From NCBI RefSeq assembly GCF_008831045.1, contig NZ_WAJS01000009.1, positions 1 to 64,000 of the forward strand: a stretch of 64,000 nt of DNA, given 5' to 3'. This document shows positions 18,861 through 30,047 of the stretch, in pieces. Position 1 is the stretch's first letter, and the number at the start of each line of letters is the position of its first letter. A program made the position numbers and the translations under genes. The DNA is from Adlercreutzia muris (GTDB lineage Bacteria; Actinomycetota; Coriobacteriia; Coriobacteriales; Eggerthellaceae). A model generated the notes under the pieces. It was not told where the DNA came from. It saw nothing but the letters and a program-made list of their open reading frames with translations, and made no database searches.

Positions 18861-18864
<4 letters not shown>
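17188..18864 (+). CDS. ilvD: Dihydroxy-acid dehydratase
   Basis: 558 residues. Dehydrates 2,3-dihydroxy-isovalerate and -methylvalerate in valine, leucine and isoleucine synthesis, using an iron-sulfur cluster. The motif CDKIVPGMI near residue 120 and the cluster motif [18 protein letters not shown] near residue 190 are intact, as is [13 protein letters not shown] near the end. The GTG at 17188 follows GAAAGGAGAG. It is the first gene of ilvDBNC and overlaps ilvB by four bases (ATGA). Confidence 0.97.
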
Positions 18865-20914
<2,050 letters not shown>

Positions 20915-20918
<4 letters not shown>

Positions 20919-21397
20919 AGCACATCCTGTCTGTTCTGGTGGAGAACCGCCCCGGCGTGCTCTCCCGCGTGACCGGCCTCATCTCCCGGCGCGGCTTCAA
21001 CATCGAGTCGCTGTCGGTGGGACCTACCGAGGATGCCACCATGTCGCGCGTCACCGCCATCGTCATGGCCGACGATGTGGCCTTTGAGCAGATCACCAAG
21101 CAGCTGCACAAGCTCATCAGCGTCCACAAGATCACCGATCTCACCGACGAGGGGGCCATCGAGCGCGAGCTGGCGCTGTTCAAGGTGAGCGCGCCTCCCG
21201 AGCGAAGAAGCGAGGTCATCGAGATCGCCAACATCTTCCGCGCGAAGATCGTGGACGTGGGACGTGCGACGCTCACCGTGGAGGCCACCGGCGACGACGC
21301 GAAGCTCACGGGTCTGGAGGATCTGTTCCGTGCCTACGGCATCAAGGAGATCGTCCGCACCGGCAAGATCGCCCTGTCGCGCTCGAGCCACGACTAG
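20915..21397 (+). CDS. ilvN: Acetolactate synthase small (regulatory) subunit
   Basis: 160 residues. Regulatory subunit that gives valine feedback control to IlvB. The N-terminal ACT domain starts [20 protein letters not shown], followed by [12 protein letters not shown]; the second ACT-like domain has [19 protein letters not shown]. The start ATG overlaps the ilvB stop and follows GAAAGGAGG. Confidence 0.96.
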
Positions 21398-21440
21398 CTT
21401 CTATTTACCGAACATCAGCCAACGACGAGAAAGGAAACCC

Positions 21441-22454
<1,014 letters not shown>

Positions 22455-22500
22455 AACTTCCTTTGTCACATAAAGACGTGACGGGGAATTTCTCGGATCG

Positions 22501-22515
22501 CGTGACAAAATCACG
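22501..22515. promoter_or_regulatory. Dyad CGTGA-N5-TCACG upstream of tatA, possible CRP/FNR-type site
   Basis: CGTGACAAAATCACG is a perfect 5-base dyad, flanked by further GTCAC/GTGAC copies (TTTGTCAC near 22460, GTGAC near 22478, CGTGAT near 22522). Regulators of the CRP/FNR family bind GTGA-N6-TCAC type sites; the N5 spacing here is one short. Which gene it controls is not clear: tatA starts 125 bases downstream. Confidence 0.3.
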
Positions 22516-22640
22516 GGTCTGCGTGATAGGCGGCGGCGTAGGGACGAGGCATAGTGGACGCCATCGAAGCGCAAGCAACTCGGCGCGTCCGTGAGTACCA
22601 TCGGCGGGCGCGCCCCTCACCTCGAGAAGGAGAATGCCTC

Positions 22641-22901
22641 ATGAAGATCCTCGGAATGGGCGTGCCCGAACTTGTTATCATCCTCGTTGTCGTGCTGCTC
22701 ATCTTCGGCCCGAAGAACCTGCCCAAGCTCGGTGCCTCCCTCGGCAAGACGGTCAAGAGCCTGCGCGAGGGCATGGCCTTCGACAAGAAGGACGACGAAG
22801 AGGAAGAGGTCGTCGAGATCGTCGAGGACGAGCCCGCCCCCGCCGCGGCCGGCGCCCCGACCACCGCGGTCAAGAAGGTCGTCAAGAAGAAGGCCGAGTA
22901 A
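22641..22901 (+). CDS. tatA: Twin-arginine translocase protein TatA
   Basis: 86 residues. One membrane helix ([15 protein letters not shown]), then the [23 protein letters not shown] hinge and amphipathic helix typical of TatA/E, and a charged tail ending in Lys-rich sequence. Forms the pore of the Tat export pathway. No tatC is nearby. The ATG at 22641 follows GAGAAGGAGA; another ATG seven bases upstream is in a different frame. The substrate-binding protein at 46596 has a Tat-like RR signal. Confidence 0.92.
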   Translation: MKILGMGVPELVIILVVVLLIFGPKNLPKLGASLGKTVKSLREGMAFDKKDDEEEEVVEIVEDEPAPAAAGAPTTAVKKVVKKKAE

Positions 22902-22962
22902 CTTCCCTTTGTGAACCGACCCTGTTGCTCTCGGGCGCGGGGCGTTCAACCCTCCCTCCCAA

Positions 22963-23000
22963 GCGAAGCGGCGTCTGCCTTTTGGCAAGCGCCGCTTCGC
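22963..23000. terminator. Terminator after tatA
   Basis: A perfect 11-pair stem GCGAAGCGGCG with CGCCGCTTCGC closes a 16-base loop that contains TTTT. No long T run follows on either strand. Confidence 0.6.
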
Positions 23001-23056
23001 TTCGTTATGGGGTACAATGGATGGCTGGTAATGAACGACGGTTGAGAGGGGGGCTC

Positions 23057-24565
23057 GTGGGCTATCCGGCACCGCCGCAGCTGCGGCAGGCGCGATGCGC
23101 CATCATCGGCTTCGGCTGCAACCAGGCCTTCCTCTTCACAATGCTGTATCTGGACGGCTCGGTAGCCGGGCCCGAGCACGGGTTTTTGGCCGATCGCGCC
23201 GACCTGCTCTGCCTGCTCGCCGTGATGGCAGCCACGTTCGCCCTCATGCTGCACCGCCGGTGCCGCTCGGCGCTGTTGCGGGCCGGCGACGGGCTCGCGA
23301 ATCTGTTTGCCGCCCCGCTCGTGCTGGCCCTCTTGGCCCTCGTGGCGCTGCGAGCGTTGCTGCCCGAGGCGCCGTGGGTCGGATTCGCCCTGATGGAGGG
23401 TCTGCTCGTGGGGGTGCCCCTGGCGCTGCTGCTGTGCCTGTGGGGCCGTGCCCTGGGGGCGGTGCCCATCGACCGATCGGTGCCCGAGGTGTTCATCGGC
23501 AGCGCTTTGGGGGCGGCCGTCTGCTTTTTGGTGGTGGCGCTGCCTGTGGCCGAGGCCGCGCTTTTGCTGTACGCCCTGCCCCTGGGGAGCGCCTGGGGGC
23601 TGCGGGCCCTGGCGGCCACGGCCGACGGCGGCGCTGCAGATGGGGGAGCGGGCGGGGAAGGCGCCGCCGCTGCCGCTTCGGCCCCGAGCGCTTCCGATGC
23701 CCCTGATGACGACGCCTCGAAGCTGTCGGGCCGCATCCTGGCGGGCACCGTGGTGTTCGGCCTGGCCACCGGTGCCATCGAGGCCATGACGGCCCGGGCC
23801 CAGGCGGCCTCCCACACCTCGCTCTCCGTCACCTTCGTCCTGTTCGTGCTCTACTGCGTGGCGGCTCTGCAGCTCTACGGCGGCCGCCCGCTGTCGCTCG
23901 GCACCCGTGCGGTGCTGCCGACCGGATCTAGCCAGGAAACGGGCCCGCTCGGCGGTGCCTACCGCTTGGCTGTGCTGCTCATGGTGGGCGGCTTCATTGC
24001 CGTGCCGCTTCTGGAGCGCGTGGGCGTGGCCGGCGTGGCCGTGGTGCTGGCAGGGTACCTCGGCGTGTTCTCGGTGCTCGTGTCGCTGTTCCTCATCATG
24101 GGGCGCATCGCCGGCCGCGATGCCACCGCCTCCATCGCCCGGGGCTTCGCGGCCCTGTTCGCCGGCGAGATCCTCGGTGTGCTGGCCGGTGCCGGGGCCC
24201 TGGCGGCCTTCGGCGGGGCGGGCTCGGCGCCGGTCCTGGTCACGCTAGCCGGGGTGGCGGCGCTCTATGCCTATCTGTTCCTGTTCACCGACCGCGATCT
24301 GGCGGCCCTGTCAGTGGTGGTGTCCAAGAGCGACCGCTTCGGCGAGGCCTGCGCCCGCATCGCCGCCTCCGCCAAGCTGTCCAAGCGCGAGGCGGAGATA
24401 TTGCCTCTCGCCCTGCGGGGCCGCACGGCCGAGCGCATCGCCGGGGAATTCTTCATCTCGAAGAACACCGTGGACACCCACCTGCGCCGCATCTATGCCA
24501 AGTGCGGCGTGCACACCCGCCAGGAGCTCATCGATCTGGGCGAGCGCACGGAAGGAGAGCTGTAG
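23057..24565 (+). CDS. Membrane-embedded LuxR-type transcriptional regulator
   Basis: About 502 residues from a GTG at 23057 (after GAGAGGGGGG); an ATG at 23021 is an alternative, but a TACAAT element at 23013-23018 suggests transcription starts after it. The N-terminal ~420 residues hold about 10-12 membrane segments with Ala/Gly-rich loops. The C-terminal ~65 residues are a LuxR/FixJ helix-turn-helix ([20 protein letters not shown], then [20 protein letters not shown]). This layout, a polytopic sensor with a C-terminal LuxR domain, is characteristic of Eggerthellaceae, where many paralogs occur. The signal sensed is unknown. No target is obvious, and rnhA follows two bases later. Confidence 0.82.
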   Translation: MGYPAPPQLRQARCAIIGFGCNQAFLFTMLYLDGSVAGPEHGFLADRADLLCLLAVMAATFALMLHRRCRSALLRAGDGLANLFAAPLVLALLALVALRALLPEAPWVGFALMEGLLVGVPLALLLCLWGRALGAVPIDRSVPEVFIGSALGAAVCFLVVALPVAEAALLLYALPLGSAWGLRALAATADGGAADGGAGGEGAAAAASAPSASDAPDDDASKLSGRILAGTVVFGLATGAIEAMTARAQAASHTSLSVTFVLFVLYCVAALQLYGGRPLSLGTRAVLPTGSSQETGPLGGAYRLAVLLMVGGFIAVPLLERVGVAGVAVVLAGYLGVFSVLVSLFLIMGRIAGRDATASIARGFAALFAGEILGVLAGAGALAAFGGAGSAPVLVTLAGVAALYAYLFLFTDRDLAALSVVVSKSDRFGEACARIAASAKLSKREAEILPLALRGRTAERIAGEFFISKNTVDTHLRRIYAKCGVHTRQELIDLGERTEGEL

Positions 24566-24567
24566 CC

Positions 24568-25140
<573 letters not shown>

Positions 25141-25149
25141 CCGTCAGTC

Positions 25150-26379
25150 TCAAACGAGATCGGCGCAGTAGCCGCGGGTCCGGATGGTGCGGGGGCTTTG
25201 CGGGAAGAGGTGCTCGTAGATGGCCATGAAGTAGCTGTCGGTCATGCTCGCCATGTAGTCCGCGACGATCTGGTTGGCCTCGCCGGCCAGGTACTCCTCG
25301 GCCACGATGGAACGGGAGGTGGCGGCCAGGCGCGCCGCGTGGTGGCGGAAGATGGGAGAATCCTCGCGCCCGGCCGTCAGGTCGGCCATAAGTCGGTCGT
25401 ACATCTCCTCGAACATCTCCTCCACGAGGTTCTCGGTGTCGTCCACCATGCCCTCTTTCAAATAGATGACCTCGTAGTTCTGCCGCTTCGCCCGCTTCAG
25501 GTCAGCGAAGACCTCCTCGCTCATGGCGATCTCGCCGCGGCCATAGGAGTTGTTCACGATGTCCACGGTGAGGTTGTTGATGATCTTGGCGTTGGTGGTG
25601 CCGATGACGTCGGAGTCGAAGACGTCTGCGGAATCGATGACCCCCATGGCCAGGGCGTCCTGGCGGTCCTTGCCGATGTAGGCGATCATGTCCGACACGC
25701 GCACCACGCAGCCCTCCAGGGTGGAGGGGCGCAGGGTCTTGATGACCGTCTCGTCGGCGTTGCAGGCCTCCACGAGGGCGTCCAGGTCGGCGAAAGAGCC
25801 GCAGGTGCCGCGGACAAGGCGCTGCTGGGCGAACTCGCCGTTGTGACAGAGCACGCCGTCCAGGGTCTGGAGGGAGACGTTGCGGCGGTACAGGGCATCG
25901 AGCACCCGCACCGAGTGGACGTTGTGGTTGAAGTAGCGCCCGGTGCGGCGGTGGTAGCAGGCCGAGAGGAAGCGCTCGCCGGCGTGGCCGAAGGGGGTGT
26001 GGCCCACATCGTGGCCGAGCGCGATGGCCTCGATGAGGTCGCAGTTCAGGCCGAGCAGGCCGCCGATGCCCCGGGCGATGCGGCTCACGAGCTGCACGTG
26101 GAGCCCGCGGCGGCTGATCTCGTCGTTCTCGGTGAACGAGAACACCTGGGTCTTGTCGGCGTAGCGGTTGTAGGCCGGGATGTTCAGCACCTTCTCGATG
26201 TCGCGCACGAAGGCGGGGCGGGTGAGGGTTGCGGCATCGTGGGGGAGGTCGCGTCGGCGCACCACTGCCTCGTCGGGGAAGCGCCAGGGGGATACCGCCC
26301 CGGTGGCGCGGTCCTCGCGGATGGCCGCTTCCACAAGGGGGTCCAGGGTCAGATAGGGAGTGGCATTCGTCGCTGTCAC
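25150..26379 (-). CDS. dgt: Deoxyguanosinetriphosphate triphosphohydrolase-like HD protein
   Basis: 409 residues. HD-superfamily hydrolase that splits dNTPs to deoxynucleosides and triphosphate. The metal-binding signature AIALGHDVGHTPFGHAGE and the upstream R-rich TRPAFVRDIEKVLN and THLQ-like HVQLVSRIARGI segments fit the actinobacterial Dgt group. The start is a GTG at 26379 because the sequence upstream is promoter DNA shared with dnaG. Divergent pairing with dnaG recalls the dgt-dnaG neighbourhood of actinobacteria. Confidence 0.9.
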   Translation of the reverse strand: MTATNATPYLTLDPLVEAAIREDRATGAVSPWRFPDEAVVRRRDLPHDAATLTRPAFVRDIEKVLNIPAYNRYADKTQVFSFTENDEISRRGLHVQLVSRIARGIGGLLGLNCDLIEAIALGHDVGHTPFGHAGERFLSACYHRRTGRYFNHNVHSVRVLDALYRRNVSLQTLDGVLCHNGEFAQQRLVRGTCGSFADLDALVEACNADETVIKTLRPSTLEGCVVRVSDMIAYIGKDRQDALAMGVIDSADVFDSDVIGTTNAKIINNLTVDIVNNSYGRGEIAMSEEVFADLKRAKRQNYEVIYLKEGMVDDTENLVEEMFEEMYDRLMADLTAGREDSPIFRHHAARLAATSRSIVAEEYLAGEANQIVADYMASMTDSYFMAIYEHLFPQSPRTIRTRGYCADLV

Positions 26380-26446
26380 GGTCGCTCGCTTTCTCGTCGC
26401 TGATTTCGGCCTATTGTAGGCTCTGAAACATTTGTTTGCGGCGACG

Positions 26447-26456
26447 GTGCTATACT
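26447..26456 (+). promoter_or_regulatory. Extended -10 promoter element of dnaG
   Basis: TGC-TATACT with the -10 hexamer at 26451-26456, about 90 bases upstream of the dnaG GTG. The -35 region (ACATTT) is poor. An in-frame ATG for dnaG at 26436 would lie upstream of the transcription start, which supports the GTG at 26544. Confidence 0.45.
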
Positions 26457-26543
26457 TCACAGGAAAAAGAGCAGCGGGACGGTGCGCGCGGGGCCCGGCA
26501 GGGCCTCGGCGCGGGCGTCCCCGAGAAACGGGAAGGGCGGGCC

Positions 26544-28418
26544 GTGGCGGGCATTAGCGACGAGGACATTCAGAAGGTGCGCGACGCCAGCGACGTGGTG
26601 GCCGTCATCGGGGAGCGGGTGCCCGTGAAGCAGCGCGGCCGCGACTTCTGGTGCTGCTGTCCCCTGCACCAGGAGAAGACCCCCTCGTTCAAGATCGACC
26701 CATCCACCCAGTTGTGGCACTGCTTCGGCTGCGGCGAGGGGGGCGACGTGTTCTCCTTCATCATGAAGACCGAGGATCTGAGCTTCCCCGAGGCCGTGCG
26801 CCGCCTGGCCGAGCGGGCCCACATCGACATCGTGGAGACGGGCGGCCGCGGCTCCATTCCGGCGAGCCGCAAGGCGCGCCTGAAGGAGGTGTGCGCCCGT
26901 ACGGCGGAGTTCTACCACACCCAGCTCATGCGCGGACGCGGCCCCGAGGCCGACGCGGCCCGGGCCTACCTGGGCGGCCGAGGCTTTGGAGGCAAGGTGC
27001 CCGACACCTGGTGCCTCGGCTTCGCCCCGGGTCGCGGCGCCCTGGTGCGCCACCTGTCGTCGCTGGGCTTTACGGGGGAGGACCTGGTGGCCGCCAACGT
27101 GGCGGTGGAGCGGGGCGGGCAGCTGCGCGACCGCTTCTACAATCGGGTGATGTTCCCCATCTTCGATGTGGCCGGCGACTGCATCGCCTTCGGGGGCCGC
27201 GTTATCGGCTCCGGCGAGCCGAAGTACCTGAACTCCGGGGAGACGCCCCTGTTCCACAAGTCCCAGGTGCTCTACGGCCTCGACCACGCCAAGGGGGCCA
27301 TGACCGCCACGGGCACCGCCATCGTGGTGGAGGGCTACACTGACGTCATCGCCCTGTCCGAGGCCGGCATCGCCAATGTGGTGGCCACCCTGGGCACCGC
27401 GCTGACCATGCGCCACATCCGGGTGCTCTCGCGCCACGCCTCCAAGCGCATCGTCTACCTGTTCGACGGCGATGCCGCCGGGCAAAAGGCCGCCGATCGG
27501 GCCCTGGCGTTCATCGACAGGTCCATGACGCCCGAGGCGGGGCGCTCCCAGGTGGAGCTCGTGGCCGTGACGCTGCCGGACAATTTGGATCCGGCGGAGT
27601 TCGTGCAGGCCCGGGGCGCCGATGCCCTGCGGGCGCTGCTCGACGACGCCATGCCCCTGTTGGAGTACGGCATCGAGCGGCGCCTGGCCGGGTTCAACTT
27701 GGACGCGCCGGCCGAGCGGGACCGGGCCCTTCGGGAGTGCCTGGGGCTTCTGGCCCCCATCAAGGAGTCGCTCGTGGCCAAGGACTACGCCGTGCGCATC
27801 TGGTCGACGCTGCGGGCCCACGGCCGCCTCGGCATCGAGGAGAGCGACGTGCTGAACTTGCTGGCAGCCCTGGAGCCGTCCCGCGGCGCCGAGCGCGAGG
27901 GCGGCCCCGGCGCCGCCGCGGGGACGCCGCCCTCGGCCGCTCCGCGCCGGGCGCTCTCCCGGGCCGAGCTCAACCGCTTGCGCTTCGAGAGGGAGTTCCT
28001 GAGCCTGGCGGCCCAGAACCCTCTCGTGGGGCTCGCCCACGCCGACGCTCTGGCCCAGATCCAGTGGCGGGAGGACGTGCACCGGGTGCTGGCCGAATCC
28101 ATCCTGGCCACCTTGGCCGAGAACCCCGCCGCCTCTCCGGCCGATGTGGTGGCCCGGGCCACAGTGGCCACGCCCCATGCGGGCCGCGTGCTCACGGGCG
28201 GCACCAGCCAGGCGGGGGAGCCGGCGGCCGTGGGGGCCTATCTGGCTGAGGAGCTGGCCCTGGACGATGCCGAGGAGGCCATCGGCTCGCTCACGGCCCA
28301 GCTGAACGCCGGGGTGTCAGCCGAGGAGGCCGAGCTGCTCCACGCCGCGGTCACCACGTTGCAGATGGACGTGGCAGCCCGACGGCTCGCCCACCGCACC
28401 CTGCCCTCGGCTCCCTAG
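26544..28418 (+). CDS. dnaG: DNA primase
   Basis: 624 residues. Makes RNA primers for replication. The N-terminal CHC2 zinc finger has C39-x2-H42 (CPLH) and C60-x2-C63 (WHCFGCGEGG). The catalytic core has the DnaG motif FGGRVIGSGEPKYLNS. The TOPRIM domain has VVEGYTDVIAL and FDGDAAGQKAADRA. The C-terminal region (about 480-624) is the Ala/Glu-rich helicase-interaction part. The GTG at 26544 follows GGAAGGGCGG. Confidence 0.96.
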   Translation: MAGISDEDIQKVRDASDVVAVIGERVPVKQRGRDFWCCCPLHQEKTPSFKIDPSTQLWHCFGCGEGGDVFSFIMKTEDLSFPEAVRRLAERAHIDIVETGGRGSIPASRKARLKEVCARTAEFYHTQLMRGRGPEADAARAYLGGRGFGGKVPDTWCLGFAPGRGALVRHLSSLGFTGEDLVAANVAVERGGQLRDRFYNRVMFPIFDVAGDCIAFGGRVIGSGEPKYLNSGETPLFHKSQVLYGLDHAKGAMTATGTAIVVEGYTDVIALSEAGIANVVATLGTALTMRHIRVLSRHASKRIVYLFDGDAAGQKAADRALAFIDRSMTPEAGRSQVELVAVTLPDNLDPAEFVQARGADALRALLDDAMPLLEYGIERRLAGFNLDAPAERDRALRECLGLLAPIKESLVAKDYAVRIWSTLRAHGRLGIEESDVLNLLAALEPSRGAEREGGPGAAAGTPPSAAPRRALSRAELNRLRFEREFLSLAAQNPLVGLAHADALAQIQWREDVHRVLAESILATLAENPAASPADVVARATVATPHAGRVLTGGTSQAGEPAAVGAYLAEELALDDAEEAIGSLTAQLNAGVSAEEAELLHAAVTTLQMDVAARRLAHRTLPSAP

Positions 28419-28511
28419 GGCGCCGTCGGGCGTTCCTCGGCTTCCGTAGATTTCGCGGGCGCTCTGGACGGCGCAGGCGCGGAGGTTCACAATAAGTTAG
28501 TTAACCCATGC

Positions 28512-28549
28512 CCGCGCGGCGGGCCGGCATTGCTCGGCCCGCCGCGCGG
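28512..28549 (+). other. Very stable perfect hairpin directly before the def ribosome site
   Basis: Fifteen perfect G-C-only pairs (28512-28526 with 28535-28549) close an 8-base loop. The ribosome site AAAAGGA of def begins only a few bases after the 3' arm. There is no T run, so it is not a classical terminator. It may shield or define the 5' end of the def-fmt-rsmB mRNA. Confidence 0.6.
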
Positions 28550-28567
28550 AAGAGAAAAGGAACTGCT

Positions 28568-29110
28568 GTGCTGCCCATCGTCATCGCCCCCGATCCGCTG
28601 CTCGCCACCGTGTGCGAGCCGTGCGATTTGTCCGACAAATCCCTCAAGCGCCTCTCCAAGCAGATGGCCCACGCCATGTACAAGAACTACGGCTGCGGTA
28701 TCGCCGCGCCCCAGGTGGGCATTACCAAGCGCCTTGTTGTCATCGATGTGGACTGGGACGGCGAGAAGGGGGAGAAGAACCCCATCGTGCTCGTAAACCC
28801 CGAGATCGTGGAGCTCGCCGGCGAACCGGAGGAGGGCGGCGAGGGCTGCCTGTCGTGCCCCGGCGTCACCGTGCCGGTGAAGCGTCAGCCCTGGGCGCGC
28901 GTGCAGTACTACGATCTGGACGGCGAGCTGTGGGAGATCGAGGGCGACGGCCTGCTCGGTCGCTGCCTGCAGCACGAGATCGATCACTTGAACGGCCGCA
29001 CCCTCTTCGAGAGCTGCGATCCGGTGACCCGCATCGAGGCGCTGCGGGCCTACGACGAGGCCAAGGCCGCCGGCGCGCGACCCGGCGACACCGACATCGA
29101 GGTGAAGTAG
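28568..29110 (+). CDS. def: Peptide deformylase
   Basis: 180 residues. Removes the formyl group from nascent proteins using a bound metal ion. The three family motifs are intact: GCGIAAPQVG (residues ~40-49), EGCLSCPG (Cys ligand) and QHEIDHLNG (two His ligands and catalytic Glu). The GTG at 28568 follows AAAAGGA; upstream in-frame residues would be encoded by the hairpin. It is followed one base later by fmt, so deformylase and formyltransferase are co-expressed. Confidence 0.96.
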   Translation: MLPIVIAPDPLLATVCEPCDLSDKSLKRLSKQMAHAMYKNYGCGIAAPQVGITKRLVVIDVDWDGEKGEKNPIVLVNPEIVELAGEPEEGGEGCLSCPGVTVPVKRQPWARVQYYDLDGELWEIEGDGLLGRCLQHEIDHLNGRTLFESCDPVTRIEALRAYDEAKAAGARPGDTDIEVK

Positions 29111-29111
29111 G

Positions 29112-30047
29112 GTGCGCGTCGTCTACATGGGCACGCCGACCTTCGCCGCCGCCATCCTGGAGCAGCTCATTCCCCACCATGAGGTGGTGGCCGTCTACAC
29201 CCGTCCCGATGCCGTGCGCGGCCGGGGCAGTGCGCCGGTGGCCTCTCCCGTGAAGGAGGTGGCCCTGACCGCCGGCATTCCCGTGCGCACCCCCCGCACT
29301 CTGCGGGACGCCTCCGAGCAGGCGGCCCTGGCCGCGCTTGCCCCCGACGTCATCTGCGTGGCCGCCTACGGGGCCATCCTGCCGCCGGAGGTGCTGGCCA
29401 TCCCGGCCCACGGCTGTCTGAACGTCCACGGTTCCCTTCTGCCTCGCTGGCGCGGGGCGGCCCCCATCGAGCGGGCCATCCTGGCCGGCGATGAGGAGGT
29501 GGGCGTGTGCATCATGGCCATGGAGGAGGGGCTCGACACCGGCGACTACTGCGTGTGCCGCTCCATTCCCGCGGCTGGGGCCACGACGGAAAGCCTCACG
29601 GCCGACCTGGCCGATCTGGGGGCGAGCGCGCTTCTGGCGGCGCTGACCCAGGTGGAGGCCGGGCGCGTGGCCTGGGTGGCCCAGGACGAGGCCGCAGTCA
29701 CCTACGCGGAGAAGATCGCGAAGGGGGAGCTGAACCTTGATCCTGCCGAGGACGCCGTGACGAACGATCGCCGCGTGCGGGCTTCGAGCGCGGCCCATCC
29801 GGCCCGCTGCATTCTGGGGGCGCGGGCGGCCACGGTGCTACGCGCCCGGGTGGCCGACGACGCCCCGGTTGCCCTGGTCCCCGGCCAGGCCATGCTCGCC
29901 GACAAGCGCCTGTACCTCGGCTGCATCGAGGGCATCCTGGAAGTAATCGAAGTGAAACCGGACGGGAAGCGCGCCATGGAGGCGCGCGCTTTCGCCGCCG
30001 GCGTCCCCGCACTGCGGGGCGAGGAAGGAACTTGGTCCCGTGCATAA
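29112..30047 (+). CDS. fmt: Methionyl-tRNA formyltransferase
   Basis: 311 residues. Formylates initiator Met-tRNA with 10-formyltetrahydrofolate. The catalytic segment NVHGSLLPRWRGAAPIERAI, with the Asn-His pair, and GLDTGD are intact. The C-terminal tRNA-binding domain follows from about residue 205. The start is a GTG at 29112. Its stop overlaps the GTG of rsmB. Confidence 0.95.
   Translation: MRVVYMGTPTFAAAILEQLIPHHEVVAVYTRPDAVRGRGSAPVASPVKEVALTAGIPVRTPRTLRDASEQAALAALAPDVICVAAYGAILPPEVLAIPAHGCLNVHGSLLPRWRGAAPIERAILAGDEEVGVCIMAMEEGLDTGDYCVCRSIPAAGATTESLTADLADLGASALLAALTQVEAGRVAWVAQDEAAVTYAEKIAKGELNLDPAEDAVTNDRRVRASSAAHPARCILGARAATVLRARVADDAPVALVPGQAMLADKRLYLGCIEGILEVIEVKPDGKRAMEARAFAAGVPALRGEEGTWSRA

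Noticed and set aside
22634-23056. Upstream extension of the LuxR regulator through tatA
   Set aside because: The frame runs out of phase across tatA and a terminator; the GTG at 23057 has a ribosome site and begins protein-like sequence.
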